The notes beneath the pieces were generated by a model. The model ran no database searches, was not told where the DNA came from, and worked only from the letters and a program-made list of their open reading frames with translations. Source: Colwellia sp. PAMC 20917 (GTDB lineage: Bacteria; Pseudomonadota; Gammaproteobacteria; Enterobacterales; Alteromonadaceae). Taken from it: a stretch of DNA of 64,000 nt. The stretch covers positions 620,001 to 684,000 of the forward strand of contig NZ_CP014944.1 of NCBI RefSeq assembly GCF_001767295.1. The letters run 5' to 3'. Shown here piece after piece: positions 56,255 to 64,000 of the stretch (position 1 is its first letter; each line of letters begins with the position of its first letter). A program made the position numbers and the translations under genes.

Positions 56255-57952
56255 ATGCGTACTACTCAATACCTACTTTCTACCTTGAAAGAAACGCCAG
56301 CCAGCGCCGAAGTGATCAGTCACCAATTAATGTTACGTGCCGGACTTGTTCGAAATGTTGCTTCGGGTTTATATACTTGGTTACCGACAGGTCTCAAAGT
56401 ATTAAGAAAAGTTGAAAATATTGTTCGTGAAGAAATGGAGCGAGCAGGCGCTATTGAAGTATTAATGCCTATGGTTCAACCTGCTGATTTATGGGAAGAG
56501 TCTGGACGTTTAAATGATTACGGCCCTGAGCTACTGCGCATAAATGACCGTCATGATCGCGCCTTCGTTTTAGGTCCAACGCACGAAGAAGTTATTACAA
56601 AACTAGTCGCTAATGAAATAAATAGTTATAAACAGTTACCGTTGAATATATTTCAAATTCAAACAAAATTTCGCGATGAAATACGCCCTCGATTTGGTGT
56701 GATGCGTGGTCGTGAATTTTTAATGAAAGACGCCTACTCTTTCCATTTAGGCGAAGAGTGTTTAAAGAAAACTTACCAAATTATGTTTGACGCCTATTGC
56801 CGTATTTTCGACCGTTTAGGTTTGGATTACCGCCCAGTCATTGCTGACACAGGTTCTATTGGTGGTGAAGCTTCACATGAATTTCATGTTTTAGCTGATT
56901 CTGGCGAAGACGATATCGCCTTTAGTGATGGTAGCGATTTTGCCGCAAACGTTGAGAAAGCTGAAGCTATTGCGCCGTTAGGCGAAAGAGCAGAGCCAAC
57001 TCAGGAATTGACTAAGGTAGAATTAAAGCTTGAACGATTAATAAAAACCTCAAACATAGATTTAAAAACTACGGTTAAAACACTGTTAGTGCTTGGCTCT
57101 AGTGCTAAAGGTGAGCCAGAAAAATTCATTGCTCTAGTGCTTCGTGGCGATCATCAACTAAATGAAGTTAAAGTTGAAAATTTATCTGCTATCGCTTCAC
57201 CTTTAACATTTGCAACTGATGAACAAATATCTGCAATTGCTAACTGCCATATCACCTCATTAGGCCCTAAAGGCTTATCTGTTGACGTTATTGTAGACCG
57301 CAGTGCTGCTCATCTAAGCGACTTTGTCTGTGGTGCCAACGTAAACGGTCAATCTTATACTGGGGTTAACTGGAAACGTGATTGTGATGAAATCAACATT
57401 CAAGATATCCGTAACATCGTCGAAGGCGATCCTAGCCCTTGTGGTCTTGGTAATATTGTCATTAAGCGCGGTATTGAAGTGGGCCATATTTTCCAGTTAG
57501 GCGAAAAATACGCACAAGCAATGAATTGTGGCGTATTAACAGAAAATGGCAAAAATCAAACGTTAACTATGGGCTGTTATGGCATAGGCGTTTCACGTAT
57601 TGTTGCTGCGGCTATTGAACAAAATCACGATGAAAATGGCATAAAATGGCCAGCAGCTATTGCACCATTTCAAGTAGCGATTGTTCCAATGAATATGGCA
57701 AAGTCTGCTCGTGTTAAAGAAACCGCAGAAGCTTTATACACACAATTACAGCAAGCTGGCATTGAAGTTATCTTCGATGACCGTAAAGAACGTCCGGGTG
57801 TGATGTTTGCCGACCATGAATTAATTGGTACGCCAATATTATTAATTGTTGGTGAACGTAATCTTGATGAACAGAACGTTGAAGTGAAAAACCGTATTAG
57901 TGGTGAAAAATCGTTAATGGCAATCAGTGATGTCATGTCTTTATTTAGCTAA
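56255..57952 (+). CDS. proS: Proline--tRNA ligase
   Basis: 565 residues, the bacterial-type class II prolyl-tRNA synthetase with editing domain. Motif 1 around [29 protein letters not shown], motif 2 around [25 protein letters not shown], and motif 3 in [19 protein letters not shown]. The INS editing domain (about 225-410) contains [32 protein letters not shown]. The C-terminal anticodon-binding domain ends at VMSLFS. It charges tRNA-Pro and removes mischarged Ala. Confidence 0.97.
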   Translation: MRTTQYLLSTLKETPASAEVISHQLMLRAGLVRNVASGLYTWLPTGLKVLRKVENIVREEMERAGAIEVLMPMVQPADLWEESGRLNDYGPELLRINDRHDRAFVLGPTHEEVITKLVANEINSYKQLPLNIFQIQTKFRDEIRPRFGVMRGREFLMKDAYSFHLGEECLKKTYQIMFDAYCRIFDRLGLDYRPVIADTGSIGGEASHEFHVLADSGEDDIAFSDGSDFAANVEKAEAIAPLGERAEPTQELTKVELKLERLIKTSNIDLKTTVKTLLVLGSSAKGEPEKFIALVLRGDHQLNEVKVENLSAIASPLTFATDEQISAIANCHITSLGPKGLSVDVIVDRSAAHLSDFVCGANVNGQSYTGVNWKRDCDEINIQDIRNIVEGDPSPCGLGNIVIKRGIEVGHIFQLGEKYAQAMNCGVLTENGKNQTLTMGCYGIGVSRIVAAAIEQNHDENGIKWPAAIAPFQVAIVPMNMAKSARVKETAEALYTQLQQAGIEVIFDDRKERPGVMFADHELIGTPILLIVGERNLDEQNVEVKNRISGEKSLMAISDVMSLFS

Positions 57953-58082
57953 ACATCACATTGATTAACGGTGAGGTGCAAGGATTCAGTAATAATAACT
58001 TAAGAGTTGATGGTATTTGAGAAAGACCATCTTCGGCGCTAACACCCAGGCAGTTGTGAATATTTCCCCTCATATAGAACAT

Positions 58083-58110
58083 AAAAACGCGACCTTAAGG
58101 TCGCGTTTTT
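58083..58110. terminator. Bidirectional terminator between proS and the unknown gene
   Basis: A perfect 14-bp palindrome without spacer (CGCGACC-TTAA-type core, A-run left, T-run right), serving the convergent genes on both sides. Confidence 0.93.
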
Positions 58111-58131
58111 TATTGCTGGCTAGCGCTGTCG

Positions 58132-59454
58132 TTAATCTTGGTAAACAGGAATTTTACGTAAACGCTCATCAATGCTTTGCAGCATGCTACGATAAACTAA
58201 CGAATCAATATCACGATAATATTGTTCGAATTTCTGTTGGGATATACCTTCGGGTAAACCCGTCAATTCAGGTAAAATCAAGCTTTCATTAATGATATCA
58301 GCCAAGTGTTCTTGCACTTTTAAGGCGCTTTCATCCGAGGTTGTCGCCAGCATTGCCAGGCGAGTTCCAGCCCGATCGGCCATCAAGTCGGCAAAACTAA
58401 AACCACTACCACCACTGTTTGAGTCTAAAAATTCTTTTAGCTCGCCAATAGCATTACTTGCGGTACTGGTGCCAAATAGCTGCAAAGCAACGGAGTAAAT
58501 AAAATGCTTTTGAATATCCACTCTTTCGCGTAACGTAACCCTTGCTCGGCGTATTGTTCGCTGTTGTATTTGCTCCGCTGACAGCTTAGAAATATCCCCT
58601 ACTAAGAGCTCAAACTTATCGGTACCAAAATAAAGCACTAAGGCCATTAAAGCCGCTCGATTCTCTTTTGCCGGTGAATCAGTTATTGCGGCTAAATTAC
58701 GTTGTTTTACTAAACCAAAAGTAAAACCAACATATTGAGCAAACGAAAGCTTAAGCGTTTTTGACTGCTCAATCGTGTCAACAAGGCTTTGATAATAAAA
58801 CCGTATCACCTCAACATCACCATATAACGCAAGTTGGTCACGTAAAGCAAAAAGACTATTTTTATTGCTTAATGGCTCATTTTTTAAATCATCTGAAAGC
58901 ACAATATCTACAGAAATTTTCTCTGCACTAATTTCAACACTTTTGATCATGCTTAATAGCGTGCTGCCAAATTCTTCTTTTACATATAGGTTAGTAAACC
59001 ATTCAGCCAATTTAAGCAATCCATTACCCGGGAGCGCAACATTACCAATATAAACAGTGCCCAAATCAAGACCTTCCTTTGAAGAAACAAGCATCATCTC
59101 CACATTAAGGTATTTTATAAACTTGGGTAAAGGCAAGGCTATAGAAAAGTTAATTAAAGCACTGTCTTTAAATAAAACCACATCAGAGCTTAGTTGTGGA
59201 ATGGCACGGTGACCAAAAGCACTGAGTCCATGAAGTTCAGCCTGAGTAGCTTGCAATTTAATCGGTTGCTGATCACTCTTTAAGGACTGAATTAAACGCT
59301 GAGCAATACGTTTATTTTCTGTCGCCGAATTAGCATCAATTTGATGTGTTCTTTGCAACTGCGGCGTTGACTGTAAAGCCATAAAAATGACAATGATAGC
59401 AAAGCAAAACAGTGAAACGAACAAGAGTAAAATTCTTTTTAACCAAAGTTTCAA
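58132..59454 (-). CDS. Membrane-anchored protein of unknown function
   Basis: 440 residues from TTG 59454 (GAAGG seven bases upstream; MKLWLKRILLLFVSLFCFAI). One N-terminal membrane segment, then a large periplasmic part with an unusual mix of beta-like and helical segments. It includes ALINFSIALPLPKFIKYLNVEMML and a C-terminal helix-rich stretch with FADLMADRAGTRLAMLAT. Such proteins occur in Alteromonadales; I cannot name a family. The open frame to 59475 (GTG) has no ribosome binding site. Confidence 0.65.
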   Translation of the reverse strand: MKLWLKRILLLFVSLFCFAIIVIFMALQSTPQLQRTHQIDANSATENKRIAQRLIQSLKSDQQPIKLQATQAELHGLSAFGHRAIPQLSSDVVLFKDSALINFSIALPLPKFIKYLNVEMMLVSSKEGLDLGTVYIGNVALPGNGLLKLAEWFTNLYVKEEFGSTLLSMIKSVEISAEKISVDIVLSDDLKNEPLSNKNSLFALRDQLALYGDVEVIRFYYQSLVDTIEQSKTLKLSFAQYVGFTFGLVKQRNLAAITDSPAKENRAALMALVLYFGTDKFELLVGDISKLSAEQIQQRTIRRARVTLRERVDIQKHFIYSVALQLFGTSTASNAIGELKEFLDSNSGGSGFSFADLMADRAGTRLAMLATTSDESALKVQEHLADIINESLILPELTGLPEGISQQKFEQYYRDIDSLVYRSMLQSIDERLRKIPVYQD

Positions 59455-59554
59455 AAGTAAACCTTCATTGTACACAATATTATTGAGCTATATTCTGATT
59501 GCCTTACCGATAAAAGTATAGTGATAAATACCACTAATTTATCTAGTTAACTGA

Positions 59555-60145
59555 TCAGCAATCACAAATATCCCAATAAATTTTCCGATCGTATAATCTC
59601 GCTAAGCGAATATTAAGCGCCTTAAACGTTGTTAAATTCTTATCATGGGGTTTAAAACATTGCCAAATAAATTGGTGACAGTTATTTTCTATCATATGAT
59701 AATCTCGGTATTGAAAAATTTGTTGCTGAGCACGTTGCGCGGCAAGTTCACTGGCAAAAGGTTTTGCTGTTGAATCACAAGCAATAAAAATATGTTTTCC
59801 TGAGCGCTCCTTAGTAAAGCGTTGCACCGAAATAGCTTTAATTAAACCATTACCATCGAGTTCAACAATGGTATTATCACCAACCCAAATACCGGTGTGA
59901 TCAAGTATACCGCCAACCCCACAACAAACAATTGCGCCAATTTCTGGTTTCACTTTTTCCGTGGTAGTAAACAAATCAGTTGGATACTGGACAACCGGAG
60001 ATTCATGTTCATTAAACCGACCGAGACATTGTACATCACGATAATAAAAGCGTTTTCTTTGCTGTTTCTTACGGTCGTCGGCTAACTCTTTTACCGCGAA
60101 TGCTGATATTGCAGCAGCCCCTAACCATAATAAAGGTAATGGCAT
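59555..60145 (-). CDS. LRAT/NlpC-P60-like protein with N-terminal membrane segment
   Basis: 196 residues. An N-terminal hydrophobic segment (LLWLGAAAISAFAV) is followed by a permuted papain-like (LRAT) domain: DHTGIWVGDNTIVELDG with the catalytic His and, after the gap, the ENNCHQFIWQCF segment with the nucleophilic Cys in NC. Bacterial members act as acyltransferases, amidases or peptidases of unknown substrate. A very strong ribosome binding site (GGAGG, 5 bases before the ATG) is present. It is encoded on the minus strand behind the unknown gene. Confidence 0.7.
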   Translation of the reverse strand: MPLPLLWLGAAAISAFAVKELADDRKKQQRKRFYYRDVQCLGRFNEHESPVVQYPTDLFTTTEKVKPEIGAIVCCGVGGILDHTGIWVGDNTIVELDGNGLIKAISVQRFTKERSGKHIFIACDSTAKPFASELAAQRAQQQIFQYRDYHMIENNCHQFIWQCFKPHDKNLTTFKALNIRLARLYDRKIYWDICDC

Positions 60146-60314
60146 TATTGACCTCCGTGCTTAAATTTTACTCAATTAATAACAAGATGACGCTTTTATT
60201 TCATTAATGCTATAAGAAACTTGCAAGTAACTGTTTCAAAGCGGTTGATTATTAGTAACAATGAGGGATACATAATCAACCACAATATGAAAAATATTCT
60301 ATGAGACACCGCTA

Positions 60315-61529
60315 ATGAAAAACATCAAAAAATCATCAAAATTGAATAATGTTTGTTATGAAATTAGAGGACAAATCGCCGCCGAAGCCCGAAAATTAGA
60401 AGATGAAGGCCATAAAATATTAAAGCTTAATATCGGTAACCCTGCCCCGTTTGGTTTTGCTGCCCCCGATGATATTTTAAAAGATGTTATTCGCAACCTA
60501 CCGACAGCACAAGGGTATTGCGAATCTAAAGGTATTTATTCAGCACGTGTTGCCGTGATGCAGTATTTTCAGCAACAAGGTATATTAGATGTTAGCGTTG
60601 AAGATATTTTTATCGGTAATGGTGTCAGTGAATTAATTGTGATGGCGATGCAAGCGTTATTAAATAATGACGATGAAGTCTTGATACCCGCACCCGATTA
60701 CCCCTTGTGGACAGCATCTGTAGCGCTATCGGGTGGCAAAGCTATTCATTATCGCTGTGACGAAGAAAACCAATGGTTTCCTGACCTAGTAGATATGGCG
60801 AACAAGATCACCGATAAAACCAAAGCTATTGTGCTCATTAACCCCAATAACCCAACGGGCGCTGTTTACAGTGAAGCGCTGTTAAAGGGCATTATTGAAC
60901 TAGCACGTAAGCACGACTTAATTATTTTCAGTGACGAAATTTATGACAAAATTTTGTATGACGAAGCTACCCATATACCTACCGCGAGTTTGGCACAAGA
61001 TGTCTTAATTATTACCATGGGCGGTTTATCAAAAAATTACCGTATCGCTGGCTTTCGCGCTGGGTGGATGGTAATTAGTGGTCCTAAATTTCATGCGGAA
61101 GATTACTTAGAAGGCTTGAATATTCTTGCTTCAATGCGCTTATGTGCCAACGTGCCTTGTCAACATGCTATTCAAACAGCATTAGGTGGCTATCAAAGTA
61201 TTAATGAATTGATAAAGGATGATGGCCGTTTAATCAAGCAGCGAAATCTAGCGCATAAAATGATCAACGAAATTGATGGTTTATCTTGTAACCCTGCGAT
61301 GGGGGCCTTGTATTTGTTTGTTAAAGTTGACCAAGAAAAATTTAACATTCTTGATGATGAGAAAATGATTTTAGATTTACTCAGACAAGAAAAAATTCTT
61401 TTGGTTCATGGCGGTGCGTTTAACATTCAGGAGAAAAATTATTTTCGTTTAGTTTTTCTACCCCATGTTGACGAATTAGTGCCGGCAATGGCCAAACTTA
61501 AGAATTTTTTCAGTACCTATAGCCAATAA
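60315..61529 (+). CDS. alaA: Alanine transaminase AlaA (pyridoxal-phosphate aminotransferase)
   Basis: 404 residues, fold type I aminotransferase close to E. coli AlaA (YfbQ). LKLNIGNPAPFGFAAPDD, NGVSELIVMAMQALL and the PLP lysine in GGLSKNYRIAGFRAGWMV are conserved, and INPNNPTGAVYSEALL forms the substrate-binding loop. It makes alanine from pyruvate and glutamate. yfbR follows after 23 bases, the same pairing as in E. coli. Confidence 0.95.
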   Translation: MKNIKKSSKLNNVCYEIRGQIAAEARKLEDEGHKILKLNIGNPAPFGFAAPDDILKDVIRNLPTAQGYCESKGIYSARVAVMQYFQQQGILDVSVEDIFIGNGVSELIVMAMQALLNNDDEVLIPAPDYPLWTASVALSGGKAIHYRCDEENQWFPDLVDMANKITDKTKAIVLINPNNPTGAVYSEALLKGIIELARKHDLIIFSDEIYDKILYDEATHIPTASLAQDVLIITMGGLSKNYRIAGFRAGWMVISGPKFHAEDYLEGLNILASMRLCANVPCQHAIQTALGGYQSINELIKDDGRLIKQRNLAHKMINEIDGLSCNPAMGALYLFVKVDQEKFNILDDEKMILDLLRQEKILLVHGGAFNIQEKNYFRLVFLPHVDELVPAMAKLKNFFSTYSQ

Positions 61530-61552
61530 CTACTTATATTAAGGAAATAACC

Positions 61553-62146
61553 ATGCAGAGTACTTTTTTAGCTTGGATGTTCAGAATGCCGTTAATCAAA
61601 CGTTGGGCGCTAATGTTTTGTGTGAAGCCAGAAAACGTTGCCGAGCACTCCCATCAAGTTGCGATTGTCGCTCACTTGCTAGCGGTCATTAAAAATAAGA
61701 AATTTGGCGGTAACATCAATGCTGACCGTGTCGCCACTATCGCTTTATATCATGAGGCAAGTGAAACTCGCTATGGCGATATTGTTAGCCCAACTAAATA
61801 TGCTAATAAAGAAATTGCAAGAGAATTCAAGAAGATAGAGTACCTAGCAGAAAAAGAATGTTTAGCGTCTTTACCTGAAGAATTTCAGGAACTTTTTTCG
61901 GATATTATTGTTCAAGATAACGTTGAAGTCCATTATAAAGCAATAGTAAAAGCGGCGGACATTTTAGTCGCTTATATCAAAGCACTCGATGAACTTAATC
62001 ACCACAACCCTGAGTTTTTACACGTTAAAGAGCGATTAGAAATAAAACTAGACGGGTTAAAAAAAGAAATGCCTGAAGTTGAATATTTTATGGATATATT
62101 CCTTGAAGCTTGTTCAGCCACAGTCGATAAGATAAGCCAAAATTAA
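61553..62146 (+). CDS. yfbR: 5'-deoxynucleotidase YfbR (HD-domain)
   Basis: 197 residues, equal to the E. coli enzyme's size. The HD metal motif is in AEHSHQVAIVAHLLA (His), IALYHEASETRYGDI (His-Glu) and the Asp in VKAADILVAYIKALDE. It dephosphorylates deoxyribonucleoside 5'-monophosphates. AAGGAAATAACC precedes the ATG. It is probably cotranscribed with alaA. Confidence 0.95.
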   Translation: MQSTFLAWMFRMPLIKRWALMFCVKPENVAEHSHQVAIVAHLLAVIKNKKFGGNINADRVATIALYHEASETRYGDIVSPTKYANKEIAREFKKIEYLAEKECLASLPEEFQELFSDIIVQDNVEVHYKAIVKAADILVAYIKALDELNHHNPEFLHVKERLEIKLDGLKKEMPEVEYFMDIFLEACSATVDKISQN

Positions 62147-62160
62147 GTTTATGTTAACCT

Positions 62161-62196
62161 GAAAGTAGAACATTGATAAAAATGTCCTACTCTTTC
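62161..62196. terminator. Hairpin between convergent yfbR and HD-GYP genes
   Basis: GAAAGTAGAACAT and ATGTCCTACTCTTTC pair imperfectly around a short A-rich loop. It lies between two convergent genes. Confidence 0.5.
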
Positions 62197-62234
62197 CCTA
62201 ATTGACAAGAATAACCTCGGCTGCTTATACAGTT

Positions 62235-63785
62235 TTACAATGGAGATTCACCTGGATTCAACACTCTAATTTGGCAAAACTCATCATAGTTTTCTATAAA
62301 CACATCAATCATTTTTGCTTCAAACTTTTTGCCGCTTTGTTCAATTAAGAAAGCTTTTATCTCAGTATCAGACCATTTCTCTTTATAACAACTTTCAGAG
62401 CCCAAGGTATCGAAAACATCGGCAATAGCCATAATACGTGCTTCAAGCGGTATTTCTTCACCACTTAAGCCATCGGGGTAACCACTACCATCCCAATTTT
62501 CATGATGGTAATGTGCTAACCTTGCACCTAGCTTTGAAACACTCGTTTTAGATTTTGACAACAATTGAAACCCTGCGTCGGCATGAGTTTTCATAATTTC
62601 CCATTCGTTGTTATCAAGCTTGCCCGGTTTATGGAGTAAATTAACGGGAATAACCACCTTACCAATATCATGTAATGGTGCAGCTAAGCGAATAGCATTA
62701 ATAAAGGCCTCACTTAGTTGTAATTTTTTCGCTAACAGTTCACAAATAAGTGCAACTCGATGAACGTGAGCCCCAGTATCTTTACTACGCGTTTCAATGG
62801 CTTCTCCAACGATATAAAGCAGTTCTTTCTGAGTTTTTTCTAGCTCATGTTGTTTGGATAAACTATCAAGAATAAGGGCAACATTAGTGGCATATAACTC
62901 GGCTAAACTGGCTTTAAAATGCTCTGCGTCATCTTCAAATTCAATATAAAGTACCGAGACTGAATTGCCTGATGTTTCATAATATCCAACAAATATTTCA
63001 TTAGTGAAATAATGCTTTTTATTTTCGAACGCTTTCTGGATTAAATGTTTAACATCACTAGAAATATCTGACGCTTCAAGACTATCTGACTCACTCACAT
63101 ACTTACCGGTACAGGCAATAATCAGATTTGAACTAGTTTCATCATATTCTAATTGGCTTCGGGCAATATAAAGCGCAGAACTGTCAACATCCATTAAGGT
63201 CAGTAAGTGCTCTAAAGCAGCAGAGCCAAAAGGCTTGAATTGATTGATTTTCAAAAGGTCATGAGTGGCTTTTATTAACTGTTTAAAAGCATCTAAACTA
63301 CGCTGTATCGTCATTATGTCACGGTAAGCACGAATACTTGCGTAGACAGTTGTAGTCATTTTACCGGCAGTAAAATCAGTTTTTTCTTTGTAGTCATTAA
63401 TATCAAATTCTTTAATCACTTTAGCTTCAGGAGCTGAACCCGCCTGACCCGTTCTTAGGATAAGACGTATTGCTTGGTTTTTTAAGGTATTACGGATCCA
63501 TTCAACAAGCTCTAAACCTGCATGATCAGTTTCCATAACAACATCAACAAAGGCCATGCAAAAGGTATCATCTTTTAATAATATCTCACGTGCTTCAATA
63601 GAAGAATAAGCCGAAACAATTTCCAAGCTTCTATGTTCAATAGTAGCATCAGCTAAAACCAGTCGAGTGACTTGATGCACAGATTCATCATCATCAATGA
63701 CAAGTATCCGCCAGACCTTGTGCTTCTTTGGTTTTGACGCTAAAGGCTCGCCTGCAGATTCTTCTTTAAAGAGAAAGTTTGACAT
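62235..63785 (-). CDS. Response regulator with DUF3369 and HD-GYP phosphodiesterase domain
   Basis: 516 residues. The receiver (about 25-150) has [11 protein letters not shown] and Asp81 in [18 protein letters not shown]3369-type sensor region follows (about 165-320). The C-terminal HD-GYP domain (about 330-500) has [27 protein letters not shown] and the GYP-type motif [25 protein letters not shown]. It should degrade cyclic di-GMP under control of a phosphorelay. No kinase is adjacent. The ATG has no strong ribosome binding site visible (TTATTAATTCG on the upstream side). Confidence 0.93.
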   Translation of the reverse strand: MSNFLFKEESAGEPLASKPKKHKVWRILVIDDDESVHQVTRLVLADATIEHRSLEIVSAYSSIEAREILLKDDTFCMAFVDVVMETDHAGLELVEWIRNTLKNQAIRLILRTGQAGSAPEAKVIKEFDINDYKEKTDFTAGKMTTTVYASIRAYRDIMTIQRSLDAFKQLIKATHDLLKINQFKPFGSAALEHLLTLMDVDSSALYIARSQLEYDETSSNLIIACTGKYVSESDSLEASDISSDVKHLIQKAFENKKHYFTNEIFVGYYETSGNSVSVLYIEFEDDAEHFKASLAELYATNVALILDSLSKQHELEKTQKELLYIVGEAIETRSKDTGAHVHRVALICELLAKKLQLSEAFINAIRLAAPLHDIGKVVIPVNLLHKPGKLDNNEWEIMKTHADAGFQLLSKSKTSVSKLGARLAHYHHENWDGSGYPDGLSGEEIPLEARIMAIADVFDTLGSESCYKEKWSDTEIKAFLIEQSGKKFEAKMIDVFIENYDEFCQIRVLNPGESPL

Positions 63786-64000
63786 TATTAATTCGTATTA
63801 TTGTTATAGTTATCCCTAAGTGTAATAAATATATAGAATATTTCCTGCTATTTATGTAAAAAATTGGTAAATATAATAAATAATGCCTTAAAATAATGGG
63901 CAATATAAACTAAAAAACCTATAAACAAAGCAAAGTGGCTTCTCTTCACTGATAAACTTTCACTAAAAAAACACAACGAATAGTCATAGATGGCGAGAGA
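63786..64000. other. AT-rich end of the window, promoter region of the HD-GYP gene
   Basis: About 215 bases with no ORF that I can support. They probably contain the promoter for the minus-strand HD-GYP gene and the edge of the next transcription unit. Confidence 0.4.

Noticed and set aside
1-64000. CRISPR arrays, insertion sequences and prophage
   Set aside because: No regularly spaced repeats, transposase or phage structural genes are seen; the tandem repeats are short and local.

Overview
The window is AT-rich chromosomal DNA from a gammaproteobacterium. Gene content and pairings (alaA-yfbR, ybiT and rlmJ close to E. coli, TgpA/DUF58/MoxR, many large sensor kinases, cold-type secreted subtilases with GGxG-poor, SLH-like tails) fit the Alteromonadales and most resemble Colwellia. 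This placement is by protein recognition only; no search was run. I see no phage, transposase, integron or CRISPR array.

Layout. 1-5.9 kb: the tail of a TonB-dependent receptor, an alkyltransferase-like DNA repair protein, the ABC-F ATPase YbiT (apparently starting at AUC), RlmJ, a membrane desaturase and a periplasmic solute-binding protein. 5.9-10.1 kb: a DEAD-box helicase, a SUKH-like protein, gltX, and three tandem tRNA-Val(UAC) genes behind a near-consensus promoter. 10.4-18.8 kb: three paralogous secreted S8 subtilases (A, B, C), each preceded by a GGGG/CCCC palindrome, followed by an orphan NarL-type response regulator that is translationally coupled to a 37-codon ORF. 19.3-24.6 kb: a YbcJ-like S4 protein, a RimB-like protease, an OmpR-type two-component pair, a hybrid kinase and an ECF-like sigma factor. 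24.6-30.0 kb: an ion-homeostasis block with two MscS channels, an MgtE transporter, a soluble MgtE-N/CBS protein and a CNNM-type protein.

30.2-38.9 kb: a small secreted protein, htpX-sulP, a decayed amidohydrolase, then rimK followed by a zinc peptidase, a circularly permuted ATP-grasp enzyme and an alpha-E protein. That set looks like an amide-ligase/peptidase module. htpX and rimK share an upstream element of about 36 bp. 39.1-44.9 kb: a large hybrid kinase and a KefB-type antiporter. 45.1-51.0 kb: a complete urease operon (ureDABCEFG) preceded by a perfect NtrC-type box and a correctly spaced sigma-54 promoter, which indicates nitrogen control. 51.1-55.9 kb: a DUF2982 protein and a MoxR-DUF58-transglutaminase operon. 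56.2-63.8 kb: proS, an unknown membrane-anchored protein, an LRAT-like protein, alaA-yfbR and a REC-HD-GYP phosphodiesterase.

The most interesting points are the regulatory ones: the shared subtilase palindrome with its adjacent orphan regulator, the sigma-54/NtrC arrangement before urease, the shared htpX/rimK element, and two genes whose best start codon is AUC. No wholly novel system is proven by sequence alone.
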